Shown here piece by piece: positions 55,284 through 63,685 of a stretch of DNA of 64,000 nucleotides. The DNA is taken from contig NZ_JAAIYA010000031.1 in the NCBI RefSeq assembly GCF_010894405.1, positions 97,301 through 161,300 on the forward strand, read 5' to 3'. Within the stretch, counting starts at the first letter, position 1; each line of letters begins with the position of its first letter. Position numbers and translations under genes: made by a program. The DNA comes from Pyxidicoccus caerfyrddinensis. GTDB taxonomy: Bacteria > Myxococcota > Myxococcia > Myxococcales > Myxococcaceae. A model generated the notes under the pieces. That model was given only the letters and a program-made list of their open reading frames with translations. It searched no databases and had not been told where the DNA came from.

Positions 55284-56287
55284 CGCTCATCGTCCATCCG
55301 CACTTCCACAAGCGGTACACGGGGGTGACGCGCCACGTGGAGTCGGTGGTGCCCGCGCTCACGCGAGACACGGGCTCGGAGACACGGGTCATCGGCTCCG
55401 GCCTGAGTGACGGCCTGCCGAGAATCACCTGGCCCGAGCTGCTCCGTCGCGCGCGCACGGAGCCGGTGGTGTGGCACGCGCACCGGAACAACGAGCTGCT
55501 GGCGGGCATGGTGCTGAAGCTGCTGGGGCGTCAGGTGCGGCTCGTCTTCACGAGGCACACCTCCATGGCGCCGAGCGGCTTCACGCGCTTCATCGCGAGG
55601 GGCGCGGATGCGCTCGTCTCGCTGACGCGGCAGGTGGCGGACGTCATCGCGCTGCCCTCGACGGTCATCTCGCATGGCATTGACCTGACGCGCTTCCACC
55701 CGCCTGTGGACCGGGACGAGGCGTGGCGTCGCCTCGGCATGGGCGGGCGCTACGGAGTGGGCGTCATCGGCCGCATCCGGAAGGAGAAGGGGCAGGGCGA
55801 CTTCCTCGATGCAGTGCGCCCGCTACTCTCGGAGCACCCGGAGTGGCAGGCGGTGCTCGTGGGGTTGGCGAAGGGCGCGGACCTGGACTGGGTGAACGGG
55901 CTGAGGGCCGGCATCGAGGACCGGGTGTCACTGGCGGGAGAACAGTCGGTCATCGAGCCCTGGTACCAGGGGCTGAGCGTGCTGGTGCACCCCTCCTACG
56001 CGGAGGGCTATTCGCTGGTGCACGTGGAGGCGATGGCCTCCGGGTGCTGCGTGGTGGCGTCGAAGCTGCCGTACCTGGACACGCTCATCGAGCACGGGCG
56101 CACGGGCTTCTTCTTCGAGCCCGGCGACGTGAAGGCGCTGCGAGAGTTGCTGGCCTTGCTGATGCGGGAGCCGGAGCGCGCGAGAGAGGTGGGGCGCAAC
56201 GCGGCCGAGGAGGCACGCCGCCGGTGTGGAGTGGAGCACGAGGCGCGGGCGCTGGGAGACCTGTACCGCGCGCTGGTGGAGCGCTGA
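55280..56287 (+). CDS. Glycosyltransferase family 4/1 protein
   Basis: A 335-residue GT-B glycosyltransferase. The N-terminal half has HFHKRYTGVTRHVESVVPAL and VWHAHRNNELLAGMVLKLLG. The C-terminal half has GVIGRIRKEKGQGDFLDAV, LAGEQSVIEPWYQGLSVLVHPSYAEGYSLVHVEAMASGCCVVAS, where the Glu-x7-Glu motif (EGYSLVHVE) binds the nucleotide sugar. It overlaps waaA by four bases, so it very likely adds a core sugar soon after Kdo. The exact donor and acceptor cannot be read from sequence. Confidence 0.9.
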   Translation: MTLIVHPHFHKRYTGVTRHVESVVPALTRDTGSETRVIGSGLSDGLPRITWPELLRRARTEPVVWHAHRNNELLAGMVLKLLGRQVRLVFTRHTSMAPSGFTRFIARGADALVSLTRQVADVIALPSTVISHGIDLTRFHPPVDRDEAWRRLGMGGRYGVGVIGRIRKEKGQGDFLDAVRPLLSEHPEWQAVLVGLAKGADLDWVNGLRAGIEDRVSLAGEQSVIEPWYQGLSVLVHPSYAEGYSLVHVEAMASGCCVVASKLPYLDTLIEHGRTGFFFEPGDVKALRELLALLMREPERAREVGRNAAEEARRRCGVEHEARALGDLYRALVER

Positions 56288-56291
56288 GCGG

Positions 56292-57320
56292 ATGCGAATC
56301 CTCCACCTGCTCGCGAGTCCCTTCTTCAGCGGCCCCGCGGAGAACGTGGCGCTGCTGGCGCTGGCGCAGCGAGAGGCCGGGCACGAGGTGACGGTGGCGG
56401 TGGACCGGAGGCGCAAGGACGTGCCAGCGGAGGAGCCCGCGGTACCGCGCTTCCGGGAGCTCGGGCTGCTGGATGAGGGAGGCATGGAGCTATCGGTGAA
56501 GTCGCCGCCCTGGGAAATGTGGAGCGACCTGCGCCGCCTGCGAAAGCGCGAGGTGGACGTGGTGCACTCGCACTTCAGCCACGACCATCTGCTCGCGAGA
56601 TGGGGCCGCCCCCGAGGCGCCGTACTGGTCCGCTCGCTGCATGCGCCACGCTCGCTGCGAGCCTCGCTGCCGGCGGCGGATGCCTACACGGTTCCTGCGA
56701 GCATGCTGCTTTCACCGCTGCGGGAGAAGGGCAGGACCGCTGAGGTTCTCCCCGCCCTGGTGGACCCCCGATTTCACCCGGTGGAAGACAGGCAGGCACT
56801 GCGCCGCGAGCTGGGCCTCGAGGGACATCCGGTGCTCGGCATGGTCTCCACCTTCCAGCCCTCGCGACGTCACGCGGTGGGAGTGGAGGCCTTTGCCCTG
56901 TACCGGAGGCAGCGGCCCGAGGCACGTCTCGTGCTCGTGGGAGATGGGGCGTTGTTGGAGGCGACGCGGCGGCAGGTGACAGAGCTCGGCCTGGAGGACG
57001 CCGTCACCTTCACGGGCTATCAGCAGGGAGATGCCTTCGTGCGCTGGCTCCAGGCGCTGGACGAGGTGTGGTTGCTCGGGCTTGGCAATGACTGGAGCGC
57101 GAGGGCCGCGGCCCAGGCCCGCGCATGCGGCGTGCGAGTGGTGGCGGTGGAGGAGGGCGCATTGCCGGACCTCGCGGATGCGCGGGTGGCGTCACCGACG
57201 CCGGAGGCGGTGGTCTCCGCCGCACTCTCCGGACAACGCGCCCCGATTGCGCACCCGACGAACGCGCGAATCGCGAGTGACCTGCTCGCGCTCTACGAGC
57301 GGGCGAGGCGCGCCCGGTGA
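56292..57320 (+). CDS. Glycosyltransferase (GT4-like) of the core cluster
   Basis: A 342-residue glycosyltransferase with MRILHLLASPFFSGPAENVALLALAQREAGHEVTVAV at the start, VVHSHFSHDHLLARWG in the middle and VLGMVSTFQPSRRHAVGVEAFALYR and LVLVGDGALLEATRRQ in the second half. The usual EGFGLVxxE motif is weak (DEVWLLGLGNDWSARAAAQARACG), so this may be a divergent member. ATG 56292 lies four bases after the preceding glycosyltransferase, and the stop overlaps the lpxK GTG. A role in lipopolysaccharide core assembly is inferred from position. Confidence 0.85.
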   Translation: MRILHLLASPFFSGPAENVALLALAQREAGHEVTVAVDRRRKDVPAEEPAVPRFRELGLLDEGGMELSVKSPPWEMWSDLRRLRKREVDVVHSHFSHDHLLARWGRPRGAVLVRSLHAPRSLRASLPAADAYTVPASMLLSPLREKGRTAEVLPALVDPRFHPVEDRQALRRELGLEGHPVLGMVSTFQPSRRHAVGVEAFALYRRQRPEARLVLVGDGALLEATRRQVTELGLEDAVTFTGYQQGDAFVRWLQALDEVWLLGLGNDWSARAAAQARACGVRVVAVEEGALPDLADARVASPTPEAVVSAALSGQRAPIAHPTNARIASDLLALYERARRAR

Positions 57321-58477
57321 GCAACGCGCCGACCGAAGCGCCCACGGCCATCGAGCGGGTCTTCTATCCGCCGACCGCCGAACCCTGGGGACGCCGCGCG
57401 CTGTTGTCGCCCCTCACCGCGCTGTCCTGGCCGTACGCGGCAGCCGTGCACCTGCGGCGAGCCCTCTACGATACGGGCCTGCTGCGCGCCGAGCGAGTGG
57501 AAGGCCTGCGAGTCATCTCCGTGGGCAACGTCAACGTGGGAGGAACAGGCAAGACGCCAGCGGTGCTCCACCTGGCGGAAATGCTGGTCCGTGAAGGGCG
57601 TAAGGTCGGCATCCTCACGCGCGGCTACGGACGAGGCTCACGCGAGCCGCTGACCTTCACGGGCTCGGAGCCACTGCCGTCCGTCGATGACGCCGGCGAT
57701 GAGCCACTCCTGCTCGCACGTCGCTGTCCCCAGGCGCGCCTCTTCGTGGGCGCGGACCGCGTATCCAGTGCGTACCGCGCGCGCGACGAATTCGGCCTGG
57801 ACACGGTGCTGCTCGACGACGGCTTCCAGCACCGCAGGCTCGCACGTGACGAGGACCTCGTCGTGGTGGACGAGGCCGTAGGGCTGGGCAACGGCCACAT
57901 GCTTCCCCGAGGCCCCCTGCGAGAGCCGCGCTCGTCCCTTCGCCGCGCCACCCTGCTCTGGGTTCGCGCCTCCTCGGTGGCGCCAGGAGCTGCGCTGCCC
58001 GCGGGCAGCCTTCCCCCAGGAAGTCCACTGAGTGCGCCGCCATCGATGGAGACCACGGGCCCTGACCTGCCCGAGGTCAGCGGCATCGCCCGCGTCCGCA
58101 CGCGCTACCGGCCCACGGCGTGGCTGGAGCCCTCGGGCCGCGTCCTCGCGACGGACGCGCTGGCCGGGCAGCCGGTGCTCGCGCTCGCGGGGCTTGCCCG
58201 GCCGGGGGGCTTCCTGAGGACCCTGCATTCCCTCGGCGCGGAGGTGCGTGACGCGGCCCTCTTCCCCGACCACCACCGCTTCACGGCGGACGAGCTCCGA
58301 GACGTGGAATCGCGAGCCGCCCGGCAGGGCGCACGGGTGGTGACGACGGAGAAGGACGCGGTGCGACTGCCGCCCGGCTACTCGGCGTGGGTGGTGCGGC
58401 TGGGGGTGGAGGTGCTGGAGGGCGAGTCCCACCTGCGCCGGGCGCTCGGGCTGGCGGACGTGCCGCGCGACTTGTGA
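57317..58477 (+). CDS. lpxK: Tetraacyldisaccharide 4'-kinase LpxK
   Basis: A 386-residue kinase that phosphorylates the 4' position of the lipid A disaccharide. The P-loop region reads VISVGNVNVGGTGKTPAVLHLAEML, followed by GILTRGYGRGSREP, GDEPLLLARRCPQARLFVGADR, LDTVLLDDGFQHRRLARDEDLVVVD and LPRGPLREPRSSLRRA, all LpxK hallmarks; the C-terminus has FPDHHRFTADELRDV and VTTEKDAVRLP. The insert around residues 225-255 is longer than in Escherichia coli. GTG 57317 overlaps the previous stop (GTGA). Confidence 0.95.
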   Translation: MSNAPTEAPTAIERVFYPPTAEPWGRRALLSPLTALSWPYAAAVHLRRALYDTGLLRAERVEGLRVISVGNVNVGGTGKTPAVLHLAEMLVREGRKVGILTRGYGRGSREPLTFTGSEPLPSVDDAGDEPLLLARRCPQARLFVGADRVSSAYRARDEFGLDTVLLDDGFQHRRLARDEDLVVVDEAVGLGNGHMLPRGPLREPRSSLRRATLLWVRASSVAPGAALPAGSLPPGSPLSAPPSMETTGPDLPEVSGIARVRTRYRPTAWLEPSGRVLATDALAGQPVLALAGLARPGGFLRTLHSLGAEVRDAALFPDHHRFTADELRDVESRAARQGARVVTTEKDAVRLPPGYSAWVVRLGVEVLEGESHLRRALGLADVPRDL

Positions 58478-58508
58478 GGCGCGGGGGGCTGTGGGACAAA
58501 CCGCCGCC

Positions 58509-59522
58509 ATGGCCGCAGTCTCGCCCGCTCGCTCGTTGTCTTCGCCCTCGCGCCTGCCGCTCGCCTTCGCGCGCCGACGGGTGCTGCTGGTCGGGGACCT
58601 GGTTGCCGACCACTACATCTACGGTCAGACGGACCGGGTGAGCCGCGAGGCCCCGGTGCTCATCGTCCGCTACGAGTCCGCCGAGGTGAAGCTGGGCGGT
58701 GGCGCCAATGTCGCGGCCAATGTCCGGGCACTCTCCGGGCAGGTGACGGCGGTGGGCGCGCTCGGCGTGGACGAGATGGGGAGCGCGCTCCGCCGTCTCT
58801 TCGACGAGGCCGGCATCCGTCTCCACGCAGTGAGCGGGCGCGGCATCGAGACGGAGACGAAGACACGCATCCTCGCCGGTGGCGTGAGTACCACGCGCCA
58901 GCAGATGTTGCGGCTGGACCGCGGGCAGCGAGGCTCGCTGCCTCCGCGCATGCGCAAGGCGCTGGCGAAGCAGGTGGAGGAAGCGGCGCGGGACGCGGAC
59001 GCGGTGGTGGTGTCCGACTACGGCGCGGGCGTGCTGGGAGACGAAGTGCGCGAGGTGCTGCGGCGCCTGGCGGCGGATGGCCTGCCGGTGTGCGTGGACA
59101 GCCGCTATGCCCTGTCCTCCTTCGCGGGGCTGACGGTGTGCAAGCCCAACGAGCCGGAGCTCGAGGCGCTCGCAGGGCGCCCGGTGCGGACGGAGGCGGA
59201 CCTGCTGGAAGCAGGGCACGCGGCGCTGCGGAGACTGGACTGCCGTGCGTTGCTGGTGACGAGAGGCCGGCACGGCATGACGCTCTTCGACGCGGAGGGT
59301 GGGGTGGACCACATCCCCGTGTATGGCGCGAAGTCCGCGGTGGACGTGACGGGAGCGGGCGACACGGTGATTGCCACCTTCTCGCTGGCGCTGGCGGCGG
59401 GTGCAACGTTCGGTGAGGCGGCGCGGCTGGCGAACGTGGCCGGCGCGCTGGTGGTGCAGAAGCCGGGCACGGCGACGGTGTCGAAGGAAGAGCTGCTCGA
59501 AGAGCTGCGGAGCACGCGATGA
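58509..59522 (+). CDS. rfaE1: D-glycero-beta-D-manno-heptose-7-phosphate kinase (RfaE1)
   Basis: A 337-residue PfkB-type kinase. It has VLLVGDLVADHYIYGQTDRVSREAPVLIV, LGGGANVAANVRAL, VVVSDYGAGVL, VCKPNEPELEAL and the catalytic DVTGAGDTVIATFSLALA near the end. It phosphorylates heptose-7-phosphate at C1 in ADP-heptose synthesis. In Escherichia coli this domain is fused to the adenylyltransferase as HldE; here the second domain is the separate next gene, overlapping by four bases. ATG 58509 is used; GTG 58491 with GGGGGG upstream is an equal alternative that adds six residues. Confidence 0.93.
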   Translation: MAAVSPARSLSSPSRLPLAFARRRVLLVGDLVADHYIYGQTDRVSREAPVLIVRYESAEVKLGGGANVAANVRALSGQVTAVGALGVDEMGSALRRLFDEAGIRLHAVSGRGIETETKTRILAGGVSTTRQQMLRLDRGQRGSLPPRMRKALAKQVEEAARDADAVVVSDYGAGVLGDEVREVLRRLAADGLPVCVDSRYALSSFAGLTVCKPNEPELEALAGRPVRTEADLLEAGHAALRRLDCRALLVTRGRHGMTLFDAEGGVDHIPVYGAKSAVDVTGAGDTVIATFSLALAAGATFGEAARLANVAGALVVQKPGTATVSKEELLEELRSTR

Positions 59523-60007
59523 GCACCCTGGACAAGCTCCAGCCCCTCGCGAAGGTGGCGGAGGAGCGCGAGCGCTGGAGGGCCGAGGGCCGCACCGTGG
59601 CCCTGGCCAACGGCGTCTTCGACCTGCTGCACGTGGGCCACGTCCGCTACCTGGAGGGAGCGCGGGTGCTCGCGGACGTGCTCGTGGTGGCGGTGAACTC
59701 GGACGCGTCCACGCGGGCCTACAAGGGCCCGGGCCGCCCCTACATCCCCGAGGCCGAGCGGGCCGAGTTGGTGGCCGCGCTCGCCTGCACGGACCGGGTC
59801 ATCGTCTTCGACGAGCCCAACGTGCGGAACATCATCCGCGCCCTGAAGCCGGACGTGCACGTGAAGGGCACGGACTACACGCCGGACAGCATCCCCGAGG
59901 GAGACGAGGTCCGTGCCTACGGTGGCCGCACGGCGGTGTCCGGAGACCCGAAGGAGCACAGCACCACGGACCTCGCCAGGCGCCTCGGCCGCGAGGGGAC
60001 GAAGTAG
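59519..60007 (+). CDS. rfaE2: Heptose 1-phosphate adenylyltransferase (RfaE2)
   Basis: A 162-residue nucleotidyltransferase of the cytidylyltransferase-like fold. The nucleotide-binding HxGH motif is in ANGVFDLLHVGHVRYLEGAR, with VVAVNSDASTRAYKG, FDEPNVRNIIRALKPDVHVKGTDYT and STTDLARRL. It makes ADP-D-beta-D-heptose from heptose 1-phosphate, completing what HldE does in one chain elsewhere. ATG 59519 overlaps the kinase stop. A Trm112-like gene follows after three bases, and a heptosyltransferase lies just beyond on the other strand. Confidence 0.94.
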   Translation: MSTLDKLQPLAKVAEERERWRAEGRTVALANGVFDLLHVGHVRYLEGARVLADVLVVAVNSDASTRAYKGPGRPYIPEAERAELVAALACTDRVIVFDEPNVRNIIRALKPDVHVKGTDYTPDSIPEGDEVRAYGGRTAVSGDPKEHSTTDLARRLGREGTK

Positions 60008-60010
60008 CCC

Positions 60011-60202
60011 GTGCCACCCCTGGACGCGACACTGCGGTCCGTCCTGGGGTGCCCCCTGTGCAAGGGCCCGCTGACGGTGCACGAAGAGGCCTCGCGCACC
60101 GAGGTCCGCTGCCCGCGCTGTCACTGTGCCTGGCCGGTGGAGGAAGGAATCCCCCGGATGGTGCCGGAGCGGATGTCGCGGACCGCACCCGAGCCGGGCT
60201 AG
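60011..60202 (+). CDS. Trm112-like small zinc-binding protein
   Basis: A 63-residue protein with two cysteine pairs, CPLCKGPL and CPRCHCAWPV, and the family ending VEEGIPRMVP. It fits the Trm112/UPF0434 (YcaR) family of methyltransferase partners and, in bacteria, proteins often found beside lpxK or kdsB. Start is GTG 60011, three bases after rfaE2. Its stop is three bases from the end of the convergent heptosyltransferase. Expression as part of the waaA-lpxK-rfaE set is likely; the partner enzyme is not known. Confidence 0.88.
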   Translation: MPPLDATLRSVLGCPLCKGPLTVHEEASRTEVRCPRCHCAWPVEEGIPRMVPERMSRTAPEPG

Positions 60203-60205
60203 GGA

Positions 60206-61312
60206 CTAACGGGCTCCCGAGTCACGAAGGGCCAAGGCGAAGGCTCGCACCTCTTCCGAGGCCCGCGCCTCCAGGCCCTCTCCCCCCGCTCCATCCACGA
60301 GCGCGGTGAGGTCCACCATGCGGTGGGGGGCGTAGGCATGGCCCCATCGCTCCATGTCCATGCGGAGGAAGAAGGCCAGGGTGGGGGCGCCCACGGCCAC
60401 CGACAGGTGCATGGGCCCGGTGTTGTTGCACACGGTGAGCCCGGCCGCGCGCATGAGGGCCGCGAGCTCGTCCAGGTTGGTGGCGGGAGCGAGCCGGGCC
60501 CCGGGCGCGGCCTCCACCACGGAGCGGGCGAGCTCCTCCTCACCCGGGCCCCAGGTGACGATGGGAACACGGCCCAGCTCCAGCAGCGTCCGGGCGGCGG
60601 CGGCGAAGGCCTGGGGCGGAATGCGCCGGGGGCCCATGCGCCCGCCCGGGTTGATGACCGCGGACGCGGTGCCAGCGTTCGCATCCAGGTAGGCGCGGAT
60701 GGAGGGGCCCACGGCCGGCTCGCGGAAGGACAGGCCCCGGGCCACGGAATCGCCGGTGAGCGGGGTGAGCAGGTGCGTGCGCTGCACGGCCTCGTTCCGG
60801 GTGTCCCGGCGAGCCGGAACGGACAGCGAATGGAGCTGGGACACCGGCCACACGTCCGGGCCGATGACCACCGCATGGGGCCCGGCCATGCGCGACACGA
60901 GCGCGCTCGTCACCGAGGGGGACTCCCAGTTGGCGCAGTCCACCACCACGTCGTAGCGCTCACGGCGCAACGCCCGGAGCCCGGGCGCCAGTGGCCCCAG
61001 CCAGAGCCGCCGCCGGTCGAACGCGATGACCGCGTCCGCATCCGGATGGCCGGCCAGCACGCGCGCCACCTTCGCGTGGGCGAGCACGTGCACTTCCGGA
61101 GCGGGATGCACGTGCGCCTTGAGGGTGCGCATCAGCGGGGTGGTGAGCAGGGCCTCGCCCACGCGGTTGTCGGGCCGCACGAGCAGCACCTTCCGGGGAA
61201 CGGGCAGGGAACTTCCAGGACGGCGACGGCGCCCGGGGCGCCAGAACAGGGCGGACGCCACGAGCGCCAGCGCCAGCTTCGCCCACAGCTCGAGCCTCTT
61301 GTGCCAGGACAT
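60206..61312 (-). CDS. Heptosyltransferase-like glycosyltransferase family 9
   Basis: A 368-residue GT9 protein. It opens with a short hydrophobic anchor (ELWAKLALALVASALFW), then RKVLLVRPDNRVGEALLTTPLMRTLKAHVHPAPEVHVLAHAKVARVL, AVINPGGRMGPRRIPPQAFAAAARTLL and VCNNTGPMHLSVAVGAPTLAFF, matching heptosyltransferases such as WaaC/WaaF. It would add heptose from ADP-heptose to the Kdo-lipid A core, in keeping with the rfaE1/rfaE2 genes beside it. ATG 61312 is the first methionine ahead of the anchor. It is divergent from yicC with an 84-base gap. Confidence 0.9.
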   Translation of the reverse strand: MSWHKRLELWAKLALALVASALFWRPGRRRRPGSSLPVPRKVLLVRPDNRVGEALLTTPLMRTLKAHVHPAPEVHVLAHAKVARVLAGHPDADAVIAFDRRRLWLGPLAPGLRALRRERYDVVVDCANWESPSVTSALVSRMAGPHAVVIGPDVWPVSQLHSLSVPARRDTRNEAVQRTHLLTPLTGDSVARGLSFREPAVGPSIRAYLDANAGTASAVINPGGRMGPRRIPPQAFAAAARTLLELGRVPIVTWGPGEEELARSVVEAAPGARLAPATNLDELAALMRAAGLTVCNNTGPMHLSVAVGAPTLAFFLRMDMERWGHAYAPHRMVDLTALVDGAGGEGLEARASEEVRAFALALRDSGAR

Positions 61313-61360
61313 CTCGGCGGCGGACCCTACACAGAAACGGAAGCGGTGCAAGCGCGCGGC

Positions 61361-61389
61361 TTGACCTGGGGGCCGAAAGCCCCTAGCAA
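61361..61389 (+). promoter_or_regulatory. Sigma-70-type promoter of yicC-gmk, likely leaderless
   Basis: TTGACC (61361-61366), a 17-base spacer and TAGCAA (61384-61389). The ATG at 61397 lies eight bases after the end of the -10 box, the same geometry as at lptE, so the transcript probably begins at or next to the start codon. Confidence 0.5.
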
Positions 61390-61396
61390 CCGCCCA

Positions 61397-62275
61397 ATGC
61401 TGAAGAGCATGACCGGGTTCGGAGCGGGCCGCGCGCGCGTGGGAGACGAAGAGGTCTCCGTCGAGCTGCGCTCGCTCAACCACAAGTTCTGCGAAGTGAA
61501 GGCGCGGCTGCCCCGTGAGCTGTCGTCGGTGGAGCCGACGGTGACGAAGCAGGTGAAGGACCGGCTGGCCCGTGGCTCGGTAGAGCTGCTGGTGAAGCGG
61601 CAGGCCCCCACCTCCTCCGGCACGGTACCCACGGTGGACATGGGTCTGGCCCGCGAGTACGTGCGCGCCTTCCGCGAGCTGGCCAAGGAGCTGGGCCTGG
61701 CGGGAGAGGTCGCCTGGTCCCAGGTGGCGAACCAGCCCGGCGTCGTCCGCCTGGAGGAGAAGGGCGTGGACGTGGAGTCCGCCACGCCCGCGCTGCAGGC
61801 CGCGCTCGACCAGGCCCTGACGGCGCTGGAGAAGATGCGCCTCGTCGAGGGCGAGGCCATCTACGCGGACCTCGACACCCGGCTGAAGCTGCTGGAAGGC
61901 TGGAGCCGCGAGGTGGCGCAGCTCGCCCCGCGCGCCGTGCAGGAGTACCAGCAGCGGCTCTCGGACCGTATCGCCGAGCTCGCGCGCGGCGTGGCAGTGG
62001 ACCCGCAGCGGCTCGCGCAGGAAGTGGCCCTCTTCGCCGAGCGCACGGACATCGCCGAGGAAGTCACGCGCCTCGCGAGCCATCTCGAGCAGTTCCGGGC
62101 CCTCATGGCCAGCAGCGAGCCTGCCGGCCGCCGAATGGATTTCCTCGTGCAGGAGATGCACCGCGAGGTGAACACGACCGGTTCCAAGAGCCAGCACGCG
62201 GAAATCTCCGCGCGCGTGGTCTCGATGAAGGCCGAGGTCGAGCGAATCCGCGAACAGGTTCAGAACGTCGAATGA
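61397..62275 (+). CDS. yicC: YicC-family endoribonuclease-like protein
   Basis: A 292-residue protein that opens with MLKSMTGFGAGRA, the signature of the YicC family, and ends with GRRMDFLVQEMHREVNTTGSKSQHAEIS and VSMKAEVERIREQVQNVE, the conserved acidic C-terminal DUF1732 region. YicC proteins are reported to be RNases or RNase adaptors. ATG 61397 has no ribosome site ahead, which fits the predicted leaderless promoter. The stop overlaps the gmk ATG (ATGA), and this yicC-gmk order is common. Confidence 0.94.
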   Translation: MLKSMTGFGAGRARVGDEEVSVELRSLNHKFCEVKARLPRELSSVEPTVTKQVKDRLARGSVELLVKRQAPTSSGTVPTVDMGLAREYVRAFRELAKELGLAGEVAWSQVANQPGVVRLEEKGVDVESATPALQAALDQALTALEKMRLVEGEAIYADLDTRLKLLEGWSREVAQLAPRAVQEYQQRLSDRIAELARGVAVDPQRLAQEVALFAERTDIAEEVTRLASHLEQFRALMASSEPAGRRMDFLVQEMHREVNTTGSKSQHAEISARVVSMKAEVERIREQVQNVE

Positions 62276-62901
62276 ACGCGCCCACCGTGCTCCAGCCTGG
62301 TCTGTTGCTCGTCCTCTCCGCGCCTTCCGGGGCGGGGAAGACCACCCTCGCCCACCGGCTCCTCAAGGAGACGCCGGATGCGGTCTTCTCCATCAGCGTC
62401 ACCACCCGGCGGCCTCGCGGGAAGGAGCGCGAGGGCGTGGACTACCGCTTCGTGGACGTCGCCACGTTCCAGCAGAAGATTGAACGCGGCGAGTTCGTGG
62501 AGTGGGCCGAGGTCCACGGCCATTTCTACGGCAGCCCCCAGTCCGCGGTGGACGAGGCCCGGGCCCGCCGGGGCTCGGCCATCTTCGACATCGACGTACA
62601 GGGCGGGCAGGCCATCAAGCGCAAGCACCCCGACGCGGTGACCATCTTCGTGCTGCCGCCCTCCATGGAGGAGCTGGAGCGGCGGTTGAGGGATCGTCAG
62701 ACGGACTCGGACGAGACCATCCGCCGCCGGATGCTGGCTGCTCGCTCGGAGATGGAGCGGGGCATCGCGTCGTACGACTACATCGTGGTGAACGACGATT
62801 TCGAGCGGGCGTACAGCGAGCTGCGCGCGGTGGTGGTGGCCGAGCACTGCCGCCGGGGCCGGGTGGATGTCTCGAAGCTGGGGCTCGGCGTCGGGGGCTG
62901 A
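62272..62901 (+). CDS. gmk: Guanylate kinase
   Basis: A 209-residue kinase converting GMP to GDP with ATP. The P-loop is LSAPSGAGKTTLA, and GMP-binding regions appear as SVTTRRPRGKEREGVDYRFV and FVEWAEVHGHFYGSPQSAV, with IFDIDVQGGQAIK and IFVLPPSMEELERRLRDRQTDSDETI. Length and order are typical. The ATG 62272 overlaps the yicC stop, so the two are translationally coupled. rpoZ, which follows gmk in many bacteria, is not here; instead a long non-coding region leads to an rRNA operon. Confidence 0.96.
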   Translation: MNAPTVLQPGLLLVLSAPSGAGKTTLAHRLLKETPDAVFSISVTTRRPRGKEREGVDYRFVDVATFQQKIERGEFVEWAEVHGHFYGSPQSAVDEARARRGSAIFDIDVQGGQAIKRKHPDAVTIFVLPPSMEELERRLRDRQTDSDETIRRRMLAARSEMERGIASYDYIVVNDDFERAYSELRAVVVAEHCRRGRVDVSKLGLGVGG

Positions 62902-63217
62902 CGCGCGAGCGGGAATGGTCCGGCGGGGCAGGGCGGTTTCCCCCGCCACCCGGTCGGCGATGGTGTCGCTCGGGTGGCGCAAGTAGCGAGAATCAAACTT
63001 CTTGCGCCCCCGGGGGAGTTGGTGGATAAGCCGCTCCACCCACGGCGCACCGCAGCGAGCGACCGTGCCCTCCGCGAGGTTCCAAGCGGAGTCAGCACCG
63101 ACGGTGCTGGGGTTCTCTGAGCAAGACCGAATAAGACCGTGGGTCCATGCCGGAAGTGCTCCGAGAGGAGTATCTCTGCAAGGCCTCGGAGCAGCCGGAG
63201 CGGCTCGTGACAGCGAG
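62902..63217. other. Structured non-coding region between gmk and the rRNA promoters
   Basis: No credible gene was found. Four hairpins are visible: GGCGGGG/CCCCGCC (62922-62947); GGCGCAAG/CTTGCGCC (62976-63008, perfect eight pairs, 17-base loop); CAGCACC/GGTGCTG (63093-63109, three-base loop); and TGCTCCGAG/CTCGGAGCA (63157-63193, perfect nine pairs, 19-base loop). The first two probably end the yicC-gmk transcript. A short open frame from 62973 to 63119 encodes 48 residues but lacks a clear ribosome site. Confidence 0.55.
62976..63008 (+). terminator. Candidate terminator of yicC-gmk
   Basis: GGCGCAAG (62976-62983) and CTTGCGCC (63001-63008) pair perfectly, 75 bases past the gmk stop. No T-run follows, and the 17-base loop is long, so a Rho-assisted stop or mRNA-end structure is also possible. 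Confidence 0.4.
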
Positions 63218-63246
63218 TTGACAATCTCCGAACGGCTCCCTAGACG
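63218..63246 (+). promoter_or_regulatory. rRNA promoter 1 of 5
   Basis: TTGACA (63218-63223), a 17-base spacer and TAGACG (63241-63246). This is the outermost promoter of the array, about 730 bases before the 16S start. Its -10 box differs from the TAGAAG used by the other four. Confidence 0.5.
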
Positions 63247-63344
63247 GTTGATGTAGATGGAGTGGTGAACCAGCGGGCGGCGGGGTGGATGGAGCGGGCA
63301 GCCGTCTCACGGGAGACGGAGCTGGGGTAGGGAGGTCGAAGCGG

Positions 63345-63372
63345 TTGACTCAGGGCGCAGCGGTGGTAGAAG
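63345..63372 (+). promoter_or_regulatory. rRNA promoter 2 of 5
   Basis: TTGACT (63345-63350), a 16-base spacer and TAGAAG (63367-63372), followed at once by the GC-rich discriminator CCGCGCCCC. The sequence GGTCGAAGCGG precedes the -35 box. A perfect hairpin CCGTCTC/GAGACGG lies upstream at 63302-63319. Confidence 0.6.
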
Positions 63373-63470
63373 CCGCGCCCCTCGCACCGAAGCCCGCGCA
63401 CTGGCGCGGAAGGCACTTCGGAGGCGGACGGCAGCACCGACAAACGGAATACGGCGGTCACCGAAGCAGG

Positions 63471-63500
63471 TTGACGGACGACGCGGCGAAGAAGTAGAAG
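63471..63500 (+). promoter_or_regulatory. rRNA promoter 3 of 5
   Basis: TTGACG (63471-63476), an 18-base spacer and TAGAAG (63495-63500), again followed by CCGCGCCCC. The block TAGAAGCCGCGCCCC is identical to that of promoters 2 and 4. Confidence 0.6.
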
Positions 63501-63572
63501 CCGCGCCCCTGACCAAGAAGCCCGGGAAGAAGTGGAACGGGCAGCTGGGTTGGGGAAGTCACGAGGCAACGG

Positions 63573-63602
63573 TTGACAGGGACGGCGGCAGAGCGGTAGA
63601 AG
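63573..63602 (+). promoter_or_regulatory. rRNA promoter 4 of 5
   Basis: TTGACA (63573-63578), an 18-base spacer and TAGAAG (63597-63602), followed by CCGCGCCCC. A GC-rich discriminator of this kind is a known feature of promoters inhibited by ppGpp in other bacteria. Confidence 0.65.
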
Positions 63603-63685
63603 CCGCGCCCCCTCGAAAGAAAACAGCGGAAGCCACTGGGCGGCGCTGAAGACTTCGAGAGGCCACGAGGACGCGAAAGTCGAAG

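Noticed and set aside
62973..63119. A 48-residue small protein after gmk
   Set aside because: It has no ribosome site, no domain and lies over hairpins; coding use is not supported.
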